Assembly: GCA_003543245.1 (NCBI GenBank)
Contig: DPJB01000037.1
Span: 52,317 to 102,110 of the forward strand
Reading direction: 5' to 3'
DNA from: Moraxellaceae bacterium
Lineage (GTDB): Bacteria; Pseudomonadota; Gammaproteobacteria; Pseudomonadales; Moraxellaceae
DNA length: 49,794 nucleotides
Below the pieces are notes generated by a model that did not search any database, had not been told where the DNA came from, and saw nothing but the letters and a program-made list of their open reading frames with translations. Positions 16,730-24,741 of this stretch are shown piece by piece; position 1 is the stretch's first letter; every line of letters starts with the position of its first letter. The position numbers and the translations under genes were made by a program.

Positions 16730-17398
16730 TCAGCCACCAACTGCGATACGCAAGGAAGCTGCTACTGCAAACGGAATCAGCGTCACGGCCAGCACCAGAA
16801 ACGCCGCAAGCAAGGCCAGGTAACCTGCCACCGGCATACCGATGGCGGCCGCCTGCACAGCACCGGTCGCAAATACGACAACGGGCACCATGAGAGGCAA
16901 CGTAATCAATGGCACCAATGCCCCGGCACGTCTCAAGGCAACCGTCAGGCCGGCAGCAATGGCACCAATCAGGCTTAGCACAGGCGTCCCCAGCAGCAGG
17001 GACAGCATCAGTGTCGGCAAGGCAGACATATCCATCATCAGCATGACTGCGGCAACCGGTGCCAGCAGCGCCAGACAGAAACCCGTCTGCAGCCAGTGCG
17101 CCACCACCTTGGCCAGTACCAGCAGAGGCAGTGATGCAGGAGCCACCAGCAATTGCTCCAGCGAGCCGTCTTCAAGATCCTGACGAAACAGGCCATCCAG
17201 CGACAGCAGCATGGACAGCAGAGCAGCCACCCAGATAACACCGGGGGCCATCAGTGCCAGCTTGCGTGGTTCCGCCGTCACTGCCAGCGGAAACAGCGTC
17301 ACAACCAGCAGGAAAAATCCCAGGGGGGTCAGCCAGTCTCCCGGCTGGCGCATTGCCAGCCGAAGATCGCGCATCAGCAGCGCCAGAACAGCACTCAT
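16730..17398 (-). CDS. ccmB: Heme exporter protein CcmB
   Basis: CcmB is the six-span permease subunit of the CcmAB ABC complex that drives release of holo-CcmE from CcmC. The 222-residue product is hydrophobic throughout and has the family's RDLRLAMRQPG opening and a DLEDGSLEQLLVAP loop, a conserved CcmB segment. Its ATG overlaps the ccmA stop as ATGA (17395-17398), which suggests coupled translation of the ATPase and permease. Confidence 0.96.
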   Translation of the reverse strand: MSAVLALLMRDLRLAMRQPGDWLTPLGFFLLVVTLFPLAVTAEPRKLALMAPGVIWVAALLSMLLSLDGLFRQDLEDGSLEQLLVAPASLPLLVLAKVVAHWLQTGFCLALLAPVAAVMLMMDMSALPTLMLSLLLGTPVLSLIGAIAAGLTVALRRAGALVPLITLPLMVPVVVFATGAVQAAAIGMPVAGYLALLAAFLVLAVTLIPFAVAASLRIAVGG

Positions 17399-18036
17399 TC
17401 GTCGGCCTCCCCGGAGGGACGATAGGCCGCCACATCCAGACGCTGCACGGCAAAGCCGGCGGCAAACTCATGATGCGTGGTCAGAAGCACCATGCCACCC
17501 TGCCCGGCGTGCTCACTCAACCACCCCTCCAGCTCATCCACACCCTGACGATCAATGGCAGTGAAAGGCTCGTCCAGAATCCAGAGTGGCCGGTTTTCAA
17601 CGAACAGACGGGCAAGGCCGGCGCGACGCTTCTGCCCTGCCGACAGGCGTGCCAGGGGAACATCCTCATAACCATAAAGACCAACCCGGGCCAGAGCCGC
17701 CTCCATCTCCGCCCTGACCGGCATGCGTCCGCACAAGCGCGAGAGCCAGGCCAGATTCTCAAGCGGGGACAGCATCAGCTTGAGGCCCGAATGATGCCCC
17801 AGCCAGGTGAAGTCTGACCGGAACGCATCGGGGTCCTCGGCAACCTCCTTGCCGCGCCAGCACAGTCTGCCTGCTTCCAGCGGAAACAGACCGGCAATCC
17901 CGCTCAGCAATGTGGTCTTGCCAGATCCGTTCGGTCCGGCCACCTGCAGCACATCACCCGGGGACAGCCGAAAGCCGAGCCCGGTAAAGAGCACGCGATC
18001 ATCGCGGGAGGCTTGAAGGAGGCTGGCGTCGAGCAC
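17395..18036 (-). CDS. ccmA: Heme exporter ATP-binding protein CcmA
   Basis: CcmA is the ATPase of the CcmAB complex. The 213-residue protein carries Walker A GPNGSGKTT (34-42), the ABC signature LSAGQKRR (131-138), Walker B LWILDEP (151-157) and a switch His in TTHHEF. The start is a GTG at 18034-18036; there is no nearby in-frame ATG and no clear Shine-Dalgarno, so the exact start is uncertain. A TATAAT box lies 31 bp upstream. First gene of the ccm run. Confidence 0.95.
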   Translation of the reverse strand: MLDASLLQASRDDRVLFTGLGFRLSPGDVLQVAGPNGSGKTTLLSGIAGLFPLEAGRLCWRGKEVAEDPDAFRSDFTWLGHHSGLKLMLSPLENLAWLSRLCGRMPVRAEMEAALARVGLYGYEDVPLARLSAGQKRRAGLARLFVENRPLWILDEPFTAIDRQGVDELEGWLSEHAGQGGMVLLTTHHEFAAGFAVQRLDVAAYRPSGEADE

Positions 18037-18066
18037 GGAAGAAGGCCATTGATCTGAGTGGCCGCG

Positions 18067-18072
18067 ATTATA
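18067..18072 (-). promoter_or_regulatory. Candidate -10 box for the ccm operon
   Basis: A consensus TATAAT reads toward ccmA 31 bp upstream of its GTG start. The region 17 bp further upstream is GC-rich and gives no good -35, so either an activator is needed or the match is chance. The deaminase gene ends about 100 bp upstream, leaving room for a dedicated promoter. Confidence 0.4.
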
Positions 18073-18170
18073 GCCGGGGATCGGGCCCGGTCGGCAGAGG
18101 ATGAACCACGGACAAGCACACGAATTGGTGGGTATTTGTTACCTGACGGGCCAAAACCATGCCATCGGCA

Positions 18171-18713
18171 TCAATAAAGCCCCCCGCCCTGCTCCGTATA
18201 GGCTTGCAATACCGCCATCGCCTGTTGCCGGCATACATCCTCCTCAACCTGGATGGCACGGGACCGCAGCTTGTCCTGCCAGGCCACCGGCTTGTCGCCC
18301 TCATCGAACCCAATGGCAGCTGCATCCTCCTCGCGGGCACCACAGACCACGGTTGCCACCCCGGACCAGGGAATCGCCCCCAGACACATGGCACATGGTG
18401 CGCAACTGGTGACCAGAACAAACCGGCCGACGGCCGACAGGTCATGCGTGCCCAGTTTTTGTTGGGCCAGCAACAATGCCAGCATCTCGGCATGCAGGAT
18501 TGAGGCCTGTGCAGGGACAACACGATTGACGCCAGCAGCCACCAGCTCAAGCGATTCGGAGCATATTGCTGCTGCAAAGGGACCTCCGCCATCACTGATA
18601 TTGCGACGCGAAAGTTCGATGACAAATGCCATTACGGCGGCGGTATCGGGAAAAACCAGATGACTGCGGTTGACCGACTCCAGCCAGTCCGGGAGAGGAA
18701 TTGTCAGACTCAT
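18171..18713 (-). CDS. Nucleoside/nucleobase deaminase (CDA/TadA-GuaD superfamily)
   Basis: This 180-residue protein belongs to the zinc-dependent cytidine-deaminase-like superfamily. It has the catalytic HAE (His74, Glu76) and the zinc PCxxC (Cys107, Cys110) in SCAPCAMCLG. That spacing and the MCLGAIPWSG block resemble guanine deaminase/TadA-type enzymes more than classic cytidine deaminase. The N-terminal 40 residues are an extra helix not needed for catalysis. The substrate cannot be assigned from sequence alone; guanine or a modified nucleoside is plausible, and it is not the essential TadA (wrong surrounding sequence). It starts 37 bp after the AraC regulator gene, so they may be co-transcribed. 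Confidence 0.85.
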   Translation of the reverse strand: MSLTIPLPDWLESVNRSHLVFPDTAAVMAFVIELSRRNISDGGGPFAAAICSESLELVAAGVNRVVPAQASILHAEMLALLLAQQKLGTHDLSAVGRFVLVTSCAPCAMCLGAIPWSGVATVVCGAREEDAAAIGFDEGDKPVAWQDKLRSRAIQVEEDVCRQQAMAVLQAYTEQGGGLY

Positions 18714-18750
18714 GCATTACCCCGGTAATACCACTGCAATGGTCGAAGCA

Positions 18751-19794
18751 CTACCGGGGCAGCTCGGCCTGACGGAACTCACCCGGCGTCATGCCAGTGT
18801 AGCCCTTGAAGTAACGAATGAATGAGCGGCTTTCCGTGAAACCCAGTTTGCGGGCAATGTCTTCGACAGAGAGGGCTGACTGCAGCAGGTACTTGCGCGC
18901 CAGCTCGCTGCGCAGATCATCCAGAATTTGCTGATAGGACTGGTTTTCTTCTGCAAGCTTGCGATGCAGGGTACGCACATTCATGCCCATCTGCTCGGCC
19001 ACGAACTCCTTGCGTGGCGATGCATCCGCCAGCGTGGCACGCAGCAGGGCTCGCACCTGATCCGCCAGGGAGTACTTTTCCTTGAGTGCAGACAATGTGG
19101 CCTGGGCATGCTGCTCCAGAGTTTCACGCAGGTTTACATCCGGCTGGCGCAGCGGGTATTCAAAAAGCTGCGGCGATGCAATCAGTGCCGACATCGGCTG
19201 ATTGAAGTAAACAGGGCAGCGGAAAATGTGCTGGTAATGCTTCAGCAGAGAACGGTCTGCGGGTGGATCATGCTCAAAGCGGACAGCCAGCGGCGAAAGC
19301 TCTTGCGAATCGGCCATCCAGCGCGTGTAGGTCGTCCAGGATGCCAGCACATTCTCGATAATGTGTCGCCGCACCAATGGCTCACGAAAACGGCAATTCC
19401 AGCGCACGACAATTGCACCAGGCTCATACTCGACTGTCGAGGTGCCCATATCGCCAACCAGCTTCTCGTACTGGGGCATGCGGGCGACTGCTTCAGCCAG
19501 CGTATTGCTGGTCATGGCAATATAACCCATCACACTGTAGGAACCCGGCTGTATGAACTGGGAGGTCTGCAGGCCAAACAATGGATTGCCGCAACGAGGC
19601 AGCACATAGTTCAACAGCTTCTGCAGCACATCGCCGGGCAGCCGGCCGTTGTTGTCGAGCAACTGCTCCGGCTGGATACCCGCCTCGGCCAGAACCTTTT
19701 CGCGCGCAAGACCACAGGACTCTGCACTACGCACATATTGCTGCAATGCAGGCACAGAGATATGACCAAGGTTTTCAGGCGCAGGAGTGGACAT
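18751..19794 (-). CDS. AraC-family transcriptional regulator (OruR-like)
   Basis: This 347-residue regulator has an N-terminal PF12625-type (arabinose-binding-like) sensor domain and a C-terminal AraC DNA-binding domain with two helix-turn-helix motifs (about 245-345). The second HTH shows IARKLGFTESRSFIRYFKGYTGMTPGEFR, here cited as LGFTESRSF and YTGMTPGEF. Relatives often activate lipid, ornithine or xenobiotic genes; the ligand here is unknown. It is followed 37 bp later by the deaminase gene, the most obvious target besides itself. A promoter candidate (TTGGCA, 17 bp, TAGACT) lies 52 bp upstream of the ATG at 19794. Confidence 0.88.
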   Translation of the reverse strand: MSTPAPENLGHISVPALQQYVRSAESCGLAREKVLAEAGIQPEQLLDNNGRLPGDVLQKLLNYVLPRCGNPLFGLQTSQFIQPGSYSVMGYIAMTSNTLAEAVARMPQYEKLVGDMGTSTVEYEPGAIVVRWNCRFREPLVRRHIIENVLASWTTYTRWMADSQELSPLAVRFEHDPPADRSLLKHYQHIFRCPVYFNQPMSALIASPQLFEYPLRQPDVNLRETLEQHAQATLSALKEKYSLADQVRALLRATLADASPRKEFVAEQMGMNVRTLHRKLAEENQSYQQILDDLRSELARKYLLQSALSVEDIARKLGFTESRSFIRYFKGYTGMTPGEFRQAELPR

Positions 19795-19845
19795 GGCTAC
19801 GGCACATTTTTGTTATAGAGGGAGGAGGCCCCTCCCATTTCTACC

Positions 19846-19874
19846 AGTCTAGGAAACCTGCCCTCAACTGCCAA
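19846..19874 (-). promoter_or_regulatory. Candidate sigma-70 promoter of the AraC regulator gene
   Basis: Reading the minus strand, TTGGCA (19869-19874) and TAGACT (19846-19851) are separated by 17 bp, upstream of the regulator ATG at 19794. A short GGGAGG/CCTCCC inverted repeat lies in the leader between promoter and start. Confidence 0.4.
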
Positions 19875-19930
19875 GCAGAACACTCGCAAAATGTCCTTAT
19901 TTGTGCATGAACGGCAGGAGCTACCACTCG

Positions 19931-20509
19931 TCAGGGGGTCGCGGGCCTGTTGAGTTCAGGATGATCACTCATCAGCTGATTGCGCATGGCCTCGATACGA
20001 CGCAACTTCTCTTCTCCCTCGGCAATCTGCTCGGGCGAAAGACCTGCCGCCTTGCCCTTTGCCACCTGCTCCTGCAATTTGGGAATCTCACTGTCTGCGG
20101 CACTGACGAAAGAGCGGTACATGCGCTCATTCTGCCGGGCCTCATAACGCTGGTAAGCCTCGGGGTCGGCAAGTTCGGCAGCCGTCGGAAGCTCGCGCTC
20201 CGGACTGCGCACAACGGCAGGGGCACTGGCATCGCCATTCAGGCGGGCCTGACGCAGTGACTCCACTGCATCCACCATCGCGACATCCGGCACCGGCGGC
20301 AAGGCCACATCCGAACGTGCCTCCGTCGACGGAACAACGACGGTCGAAGCAGGCGGCATGGAAGAGGCAGACATGGTCATGTCCGAAGCCGCAGCAGACG
20401 ACTCCGGAGCGGATGATGACGGATCGGTGCGGAGCCAAAAACCCAACATCACTACTGCAACAATAAGGACAAGGGATACTCCCCCAAGCCACAACGCCTG
20501 ACGACTCAT
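19931..20509 (-). CDS. Membrane-anchored periplasmic protein of unknown function
   Basis: I do not recognise the family. The 192-residue product has a short cytoplasmic N-terminus, one membrane anchor (about 8-27), a Ser/Ala/Pro/Met-rich linker (30-95) and a charged helical C-terminal domain (about 108-185, with PEAYQRYEARQNERMYRSF and LSPEQIAEGEEKLRRIEAM). The layout of anchor, flexible linker and helical domain recalls lipase-specific foldases (Lif), but it is much shorter and lacks the RxxFDY signature, so it is not a known Lif. Its ATG overlaps the parvulin stop as ATGA, so the two are translationally coupled and likely work together in the periplasm. Confidence 0.7.
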   Translation of the reverse strand: MSRQALWLGGVSLVLIVAVVMLGFWLRTDPSSSAPESSAAASDMTMSASSMPPASTVVVPSTEARSDVALPPVPDVAMVDAVESLRQARLNGDASAPAVVRSPERELPTAAELADPEAYQRYEARQNERMYRSFVSAADSEIPKLQEQVAKGKAAGLSPEQIAEGEEKLRRIEAMRNQLMSDHPELNRPATP

Positions 20510-21873
20510 TGCTTTACCTCCGTCACGGCATCAAGGACCTTGCGATTCAAACGGATATCGGCTTCGGCCAGCACCCGGTCACGGGTTGACGCGTATTCTG
20601 CCAAAGCCTTTTGTTTTGCAATCCCCTGGGCAGCACCATAGCGGACAGACTCGCTGTCGACTGGCTGATAGCCCTCGACACGTTCGTCCACTTTCAGTAT
20701 TTCCCAGACAGCAGCCGAGCCTGGAGGACCCGGGCTACGAAAGGGCTTTGACGTTGTGCCCGGCTCTTGCACGAATGCGATGCTCTCTATCCACGAGGCA
20801 TTTTTCTCACCGTGATTGATCCAGCCCAGATCACCGCCCTTCTCGCGATCACCGGCAATCGACATTTCACGAGCGACTGCAGCAAAGTCTTCACTCTTCT
20901 GAAGCCGCGCATAAACACGATTGGCCGTCTCAAAATCACTGACACGGATATGGGATGCCTTTACCTTTTCAATGCGCTTGAACTGCTCACGGTTTTTTTC
21001 ATAAAAGGCAGCGACTTCCTCTGGCGTGACCGCAGCTGCCAGCGCCTTGAGATGACGATTATCGTCATGCATGTCGGCTGACACACCAATCAGGCTGGAC
21101 CATCCATCACGCACCAGACGATCCTCAACGGCTCGCACAAACACCTTGTAATCATAGGCACTCAAACCGGAGCGGTTACGGGCCCAGTCCAGCACATAAC
21201 GCCGCTCCAGCAGCAGCTCTGCCTGCTGCACAGCAAATGCAGAATCCCTTGCATGCAGGCGATGACGCCCCTGCACATGCTGGGCATCATACACATCCAG
21301 CAGACTGATACTGCCGGCCTGCCCGCTCAACCGGTACGCCAGCAACGTCATTGCCCCCGCTGCCTTACGGCCACTCTCATCAAGTGCATACTCAAGCAGA
21401 AGACGAGGCTTTTCACCCAGTACCGCATTCCAGTCCGCCGTGGTCAGTACTCCCCGACGAGTCACGATGCCATTGAGACTGTTGCCTTTCTCTGCCCGCA
21501 CCGCAGCCATGATCCGGTTGCCATAGGCAGCCTGCAGATTGGCCACCAGGCTTTCTTCTATCTGGACCGAGGGTGCATAACCCACACGCGTCTTTTCAAT
21601 CAACTCGTCCATGGGATATGTGGCACATGCCTGTGTTGCCAGCAAGCGATCCTCAATCATGGATGCCATGACTTCCGGCAAGGTGGTTTCAGGGCGTCGC
21701 TTGACCGCAACAGAGTGCATGAGGTCAATGACCTGCCGTGATATGACCTCACCATTCACAATGGCAGCCACAGCAGGGTCTTCAACGTCGTGGCGAGTTG
21801 TCGCCAGCAATAATGCAGGCGCAAGCCCGACCAGAAGCAGAAGTCCACGAAAAGCAGAAACAGTAACAGACAT
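20506..21873 (-). CDS. Periplasmic parvulin-type peptidyl-prolyl isomerase
   Basis: The 455-residue protein has a signal peptide or N-terminal anchor (7-25, LLLLVGLAPALLLATT) and a long helical region that starts with VAAIVNGEVISRQV, as in SurA/PrsA-like chaperones. A PpiC rotamase domain follows at about 303-396, with ASHIRVS, EKGGDLGWI and the C-terminal WEILKVDE. Such proteins assist folding of exported proteins. I chose the ATG at 21873 (GGGAG 8 bp upstream) over a longer open frame that starts inside the preceding terminator region and reads implausible sequence. The intervening helical region (about 60-290) is larger than in most single-domain PpiC proteins. It lies downstream of the secreted phospholipase gene and overlaps the anchored protein gene by 4 bp. 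Confidence 0.88.
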   Translation of the reverse strand: MSVTVSAFRGLLLLVGLAPALLLATTRHDVEDPAVAAIVNGEVISRQVIDLMHSVAVKRRPETTLPEVMASMIEDRLLATQACATYPMDELIEKTRVGYAPSVQIEESLVANLQAAYGNRIMAAVRAEKGNSLNGIVTRRGVLTTADWNAVLGEKPRLLLEYALDESGRKAAGAMTLLAYRLSGQAGSISLLDVYDAQHVQGRHRLHARDSAFAVQQAELLLERRYVLDWARNRSGLSAYDYKVFVRAVEDRLVRDGWSSLIGVSADMHDDNRHLKALAAAVTPEEVAAFYEKNREQFKRIEKVKASHIRVSDFETANRVYARLQKSEDFAAVAREMSIAGDREKGGDLGWINHGEKNASWIESIAFVQEPGTTSKPFRSPGPPGSAAVWEILKVDERVEGYQPVDSESVRYGAAQGIAKQKALAEYASTRDRVLAEADIRLNRKVLDAVTEVKQ

Positions 21874-21945
21874 CGGTCGATCTCCCGGAATACTCAGGCA
21901 TCCTGCCCCAAGCATTTCCAAGCAGCAAGGCCCTGTGCTGGAGCC

Positions 21946-21974
21946 AAAAAAAAGCGGCTTCGGGAAGAAGCCGC
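21946..21974 (-). terminator. Intrinsic terminator between the phospholipase and parvulin genes
   Basis: On the minus strand GCGGCTTC (21967-21974) pairs perfectly with GAAGCCGC (21954-21961) around a 5-nt loop, followed by eight T. It lies 41 bp after the phospholipase stop and 73 bp before the parvulin ATG. Partial read-through would give much enzyme and less helper. Confidence 0.9.
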
Positions 21975-22014
21975 CTGTAAAGCTCACAACAAACAAAACA
22001 TTGAACTGGTTATG

Positions 22015-23034
22015 TCAGAAGCGGTCTGCCGCACGGTTCAGCACACGCACCACCATGGCAATGGCATGCGGTACAACTACACGTCCGACATTGCGACGAT
22101 CATTGTGATCCGTGCTGGAGAGCACGATACCGCCCTGGGAGTAGGCAATCGCACCACCCTGGGTAAGCAGGGGACGAATATCGGTGGCAGTGGCGCCAAC
22201 CGGTGTCAGATTGTTCAGCGCGGAAGCAACCAGAGCGGGATTGGCAAGGCCTTCGCTGTCATAGTAATCGCTGACCCAGGTTTCCCAGTTGGCATGGTTA
22301 AGTGCCGATGTGGTCCACACGTGGTGAGGCTGCAACAGGTCGGTGGTGTGCAGAACAAAACCAAGCTTCTGTACGGTAGGCGCAGCGAGGAACTGGCTGA
22401 ACCAGTACTGGCCAAGGTTATCAATCGGCTGGAACGGCATCTTTTCGAAATCGGCATACATGCTGCGTGTCGAGTAGCCCGTCAGACGGTAGTTCTTTTC
22501 GGTCTTGTCGTACGCATTGTACTTGCTGCTATCAGCGCTGAACCAGCCTGTCAGGTTGCCCTTGCCGTCATCCAGGTAGTCACCGTACAGCCAGCTGGAG
22601 GCCATGTTGTCGATGTCGCCCCAGACAGTCAGCTTGGCATAGTTGTAACCGCCGAAGTCATTGCCGTGTGCATCCGGGCCCTGGGTCTGGTTCTGGAAGT
22701 GCCAGTAAGAAGTGTACTTGACGATGCTGGCACCAGCACCCCAGACAGGAGCAAGCTGGCAGTTACCGGTGGTTGCGCCACACAGGTAAGTGTCGGCGAA
22801 GTCATCTACATCATAGGCGCCCTGACCGAGAGCAAGAGCAAACTGGTCAATGGTGTAGCCCGCATTGGTCGCAGCGGTCTGCAGCTTGGCGTAGTTGGTT
22901 GTGCCCGGGTTTGCCTTCATGTAGTTAACGGCGTCAACCACGATGCGGCGGTGGGTATCCTGACTGAAGGCCTGAGCCTCTATAGCAGTCAGTGCAACGG
23001 CGGACAGCAGCAGGGAACGAGCAATGCTTTTCAT
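22015..23034 (-). CDS. Secreted zinc-dependent phospholipase C-like enzyme
   Basis: The 339-residue protein has a clear signal peptide, cleaved after AQA (residue 22). Metal-ligand candidates follow the zinc-dependent phospholipase C / P1 nuclease pattern (PF00882-like): His28 (SQDTHRRI) near the mature N-terminus, His112 (YWHFQNQ), His229 and Asp232 (LHTTDLLQPHH), His237/238, and NH-x3-E (His247, Glu251). Cys85 and Cys92 could form a disulfide. The likely substrate is phosphatidylcholine or a similar phospholipid, outside the cell or in the periplasm; nuclease activity cannot be ruled out. Start ATG 23034 with GAGGGG 8 bp upstream. Followed by a terminator, then a parvulin and a membrane-anchored protein. 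Three TGTCC repeats lie about 90-115 bp upstream. Confidence 0.82.
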   Translation of the reverse strand: MKSIARSLLLSAVALTAIEAQAFSQDTHRRIVVDAVNYMKANPGTTNYAKLQTAATNAGYTIDQFALALGQGAYDVDDFADTYLCGATTGNCQLAPVWGAGASIVKYTSYWHFQNQTQGPDAHGNDFGGYNYAKLTVWGDIDNMASSWLYGDYLDDGKGNLTGWFSADSSKYNAYDKTEKNYRLTGYSTRSMYADFEKMPFQPIDNLGQYWFSQFLAAPTVQKLGFVLHTTDLLQPHHVWTTSALNHANWETWVSDYYDSEGLANPALVASALNNLTPVGATATDIRPLLTQGGAIAYSQGGIVLSSTDHNDRRNVGRVVVPHAIAMVVRVLNRAADRF

Positions 23035-23123
23035 CTGTATGACCCCTCGTGATTATTTTTCTTTAAGGCATTTTTTGCTGCCTTTGTGTAATCAAAGTGT
23101 ACGCAGGAGCGAAGGGAACATAA

Positions 23124-23149
23124 GGACAATCCGGGACATCGACAGGACA
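23124..23149 (-). promoter_or_regulatory. Tandem TGTCC repeats upstream of the phospholipase gene
   Basis: Reading the minus strand, TGTCC occurs at 23145-23149, 23134-23138 and 23124-23128, spaced 11 and 10 bp, that is one helical turn each. The outer two sit in identical ATTGTCCT octamers 21 bp apart. Such in-phase direct repeats are typical of response-regulator sites; PhoB boxes are 11-bp-spaced TGTCA repeats, so this could be a degenerate one. No convincing -10 was found at the expected distance. Confidence 0.3.
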
Positions 23150-23204
23150 ATTACTGACCACGTTATGTTATATCAACAACAGGGCTTGCCGTCTTCCCGG
23201 TCGG

Positions 23205-24524
23205 TCAACCACGGTAATAGCGGTAGTTGCTGCGCCCGGAGGCCTTGGCCTGATACATGGCCTTGTCGGCACACTTGAGCAATTCATCCGGATTGGTTGA
23301 GTCGTCGGGGTAGATGGAAATGCCGATACTGGTGCTGATCTGGATCTTGGTGCCCTCTATATCAGATACCCGGGCAAACGATTGCAGGATCTTTCCCGAC
23401 ACGAGGCTGGCGGCACGCCTGGGCTCGCTGCTGGCCAGCACAATGACGAACTCGTCACCCCCAAGCCTGGCGACCAGATCAGAATCACGTGTACCTTCCT
23501 TGAGACGCGTCGCAGCCGTTTTCAGCACGAGGTCACCAACGTGGTGGCCACAGGTATCGTTGATGGTCTTGAACCGGTCCAGATCCAGATACAGCACGGC
23601 GACACTGGTCTGGTTACGATTGGCATCGGCAATGCGGGCACGCAGCAACAACTCGAACTCTGCACGATTGTAGAGCCCTGTCAGACTGTCGAGCTGGCTT
23701 TTCTGGACCAGTGCTTTCTCACGATGCCGGCGCGATGAAACATCACGAAAGACCACCACTACACCATGCGGCGTAATTCCTGGCCCCGTCGGCTGAAGCG
23801 GATTGGCCGTAATTTCGACAGCAACTTCGTCACCGTCACGCCGCAAAAAAAGATCATCCCGCTGCAGGCTTTCACCCCGGCCACAGGCATTCAGAAGTTC
23901 GGTCAGTGCCCATTCCGTTTGCTCCCCTGTCTCGTCAAACAGCAGGAATATGTCGTTAAGTCTGGAGCCAATGATCTCATTGAGGGGGCGGCCAAGCATT
24001 TGCTCTGCCGACGGATTGGCATAAAAGACATTGCCGCTTTGCGTGATACCCAGCAAGCCCTCACCCAGTGAGCGCAGAAGCATCTGGTTATGATCACGCT
24101 CCTGCTGCAACAGACGCAGGCTATCGCGAAGATTACGTGTCTTTCTGTCCAGCTCCAGAAATACCCGCACCTTGCTGCGCAGAATTTCCGGCTCGATGGG
24201 CTTGAACAGGTAGTCAACTGCACCTGACTCATAACCACGAAAAATGTAGCGCTGATCCTTGCTGATGGCTGTCAGGAAAATAATGGGAACATTTTCGGTA
24301 CGCGCATTGCTGCGCATGATTTCGGCTACTTCAAAGCCATCAAGATCAGGCATCTGTACATCAAGCAGGACAAGGGCAAAATCACGTTGCAACAATAGCT
24401 TGAGGGCTTCCTGACCCGAAGATGCCTTTACAAGATCAATCGGCTCACCATCAAAAATGGCTTCCATGGCAACCAGATTGCTGGACTGATCATCTACAAC
24501 AAGAATTGCGGGCTGCTGACTCAT
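23205..24524 (-). CDS. REC-PAS-GGDEF response-regulator diguanylate cyclase
   Basis: The 439-residue protein predicts c-di-GMP synthesis controlled by phosphorylation. A receiver domain (1-125) has the acceptor Asp55 (LVLLDVQMPD), the acidic pair DD11-12 and Lys108 in FKPIEP. A helical linker (125-150) leads to a PAS domain (about 150-265, GLLGITQSGNVFYANPSA) and a GGDEF domain (280-439). The active site GGDEF is intact at 355-359, and the product-inhibition I-site RDSD (346-349) sits exactly five residues upstream. The start is the ATG at 24524; a longer frame upstream reads unlikely sequence. No histidine kinase is adjacent, so its partner is elsewhere. The cytoplasmic layout has no membrane segment. 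Confidence 0.93.
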   Translation of the reverse strand: MSQQPAILVVDDQSSNLVAMEAIFDGEPIDLVKASSGQEALKLLLQRDFALVLLDVQMPDLDGFEVAEIMRSNARTENVPIIFLTAISKDQRYIFRGYESGAVDYLFKPIEPEILRSKVRVFLELDRKTRNLRDSLRLLQQERDHNQMLLRSLGEGLLGITQSGNVFYANPSAEQMLGRPLNEIIGSRLNDIFLLFDETGEQTEWALTELLNACGRGESLQRDDLFLRRDGDEVAVEITANPLQPTGPGITPHGVVVVFRDVSSRRHREKALVQKSQLDSLTGLYNRAEFELLLRARIADANRNQTSVAVLYLDLDRFKTINDTCGHHVGDLVLKTAATRLKEGTRDSDLVARLGGDEFVIVLASSEPRRAASLVSGKILQSFARVSDIEGTKIQISTSIGISIYPDDSTNPDELLKCADKAMYQAKASGRSNYRYYRG

Positions 24525-24741
24525 GCAGGATTTCGCCTGTTTATCTGGAATTACAGATTTAGTGACTTGGTTGACACTTTCAGCATCATGCCATGCCCCC
24601 AATGCGCCTTGTAAGAGCACTTTGTTGCAGTTCGTCAGCGACTGATGGTGCGGGCAGTACTGCATACTGGCCGGTTTCGCACAGACATATTTTCATACCG
24701 GAGCGGGCCGAAGCCGACAGACCACAAAGTCAGGCCCGCAA

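Noticed and set aside
20506..21996. Longer start for the parvulin, 41 codons upstream
   Set aside because: The added part begins inside the terminator region, reads a non-signal sequence with several Cys, and the inner ATG has a good GGGAG site and a proper signal peptide.
22012..23052. 346-codon open frame antisense to the phospholipase gene
   Set aside because: It mirrors almost exactly the well-supported secreted enzyme and has no ribosome site.
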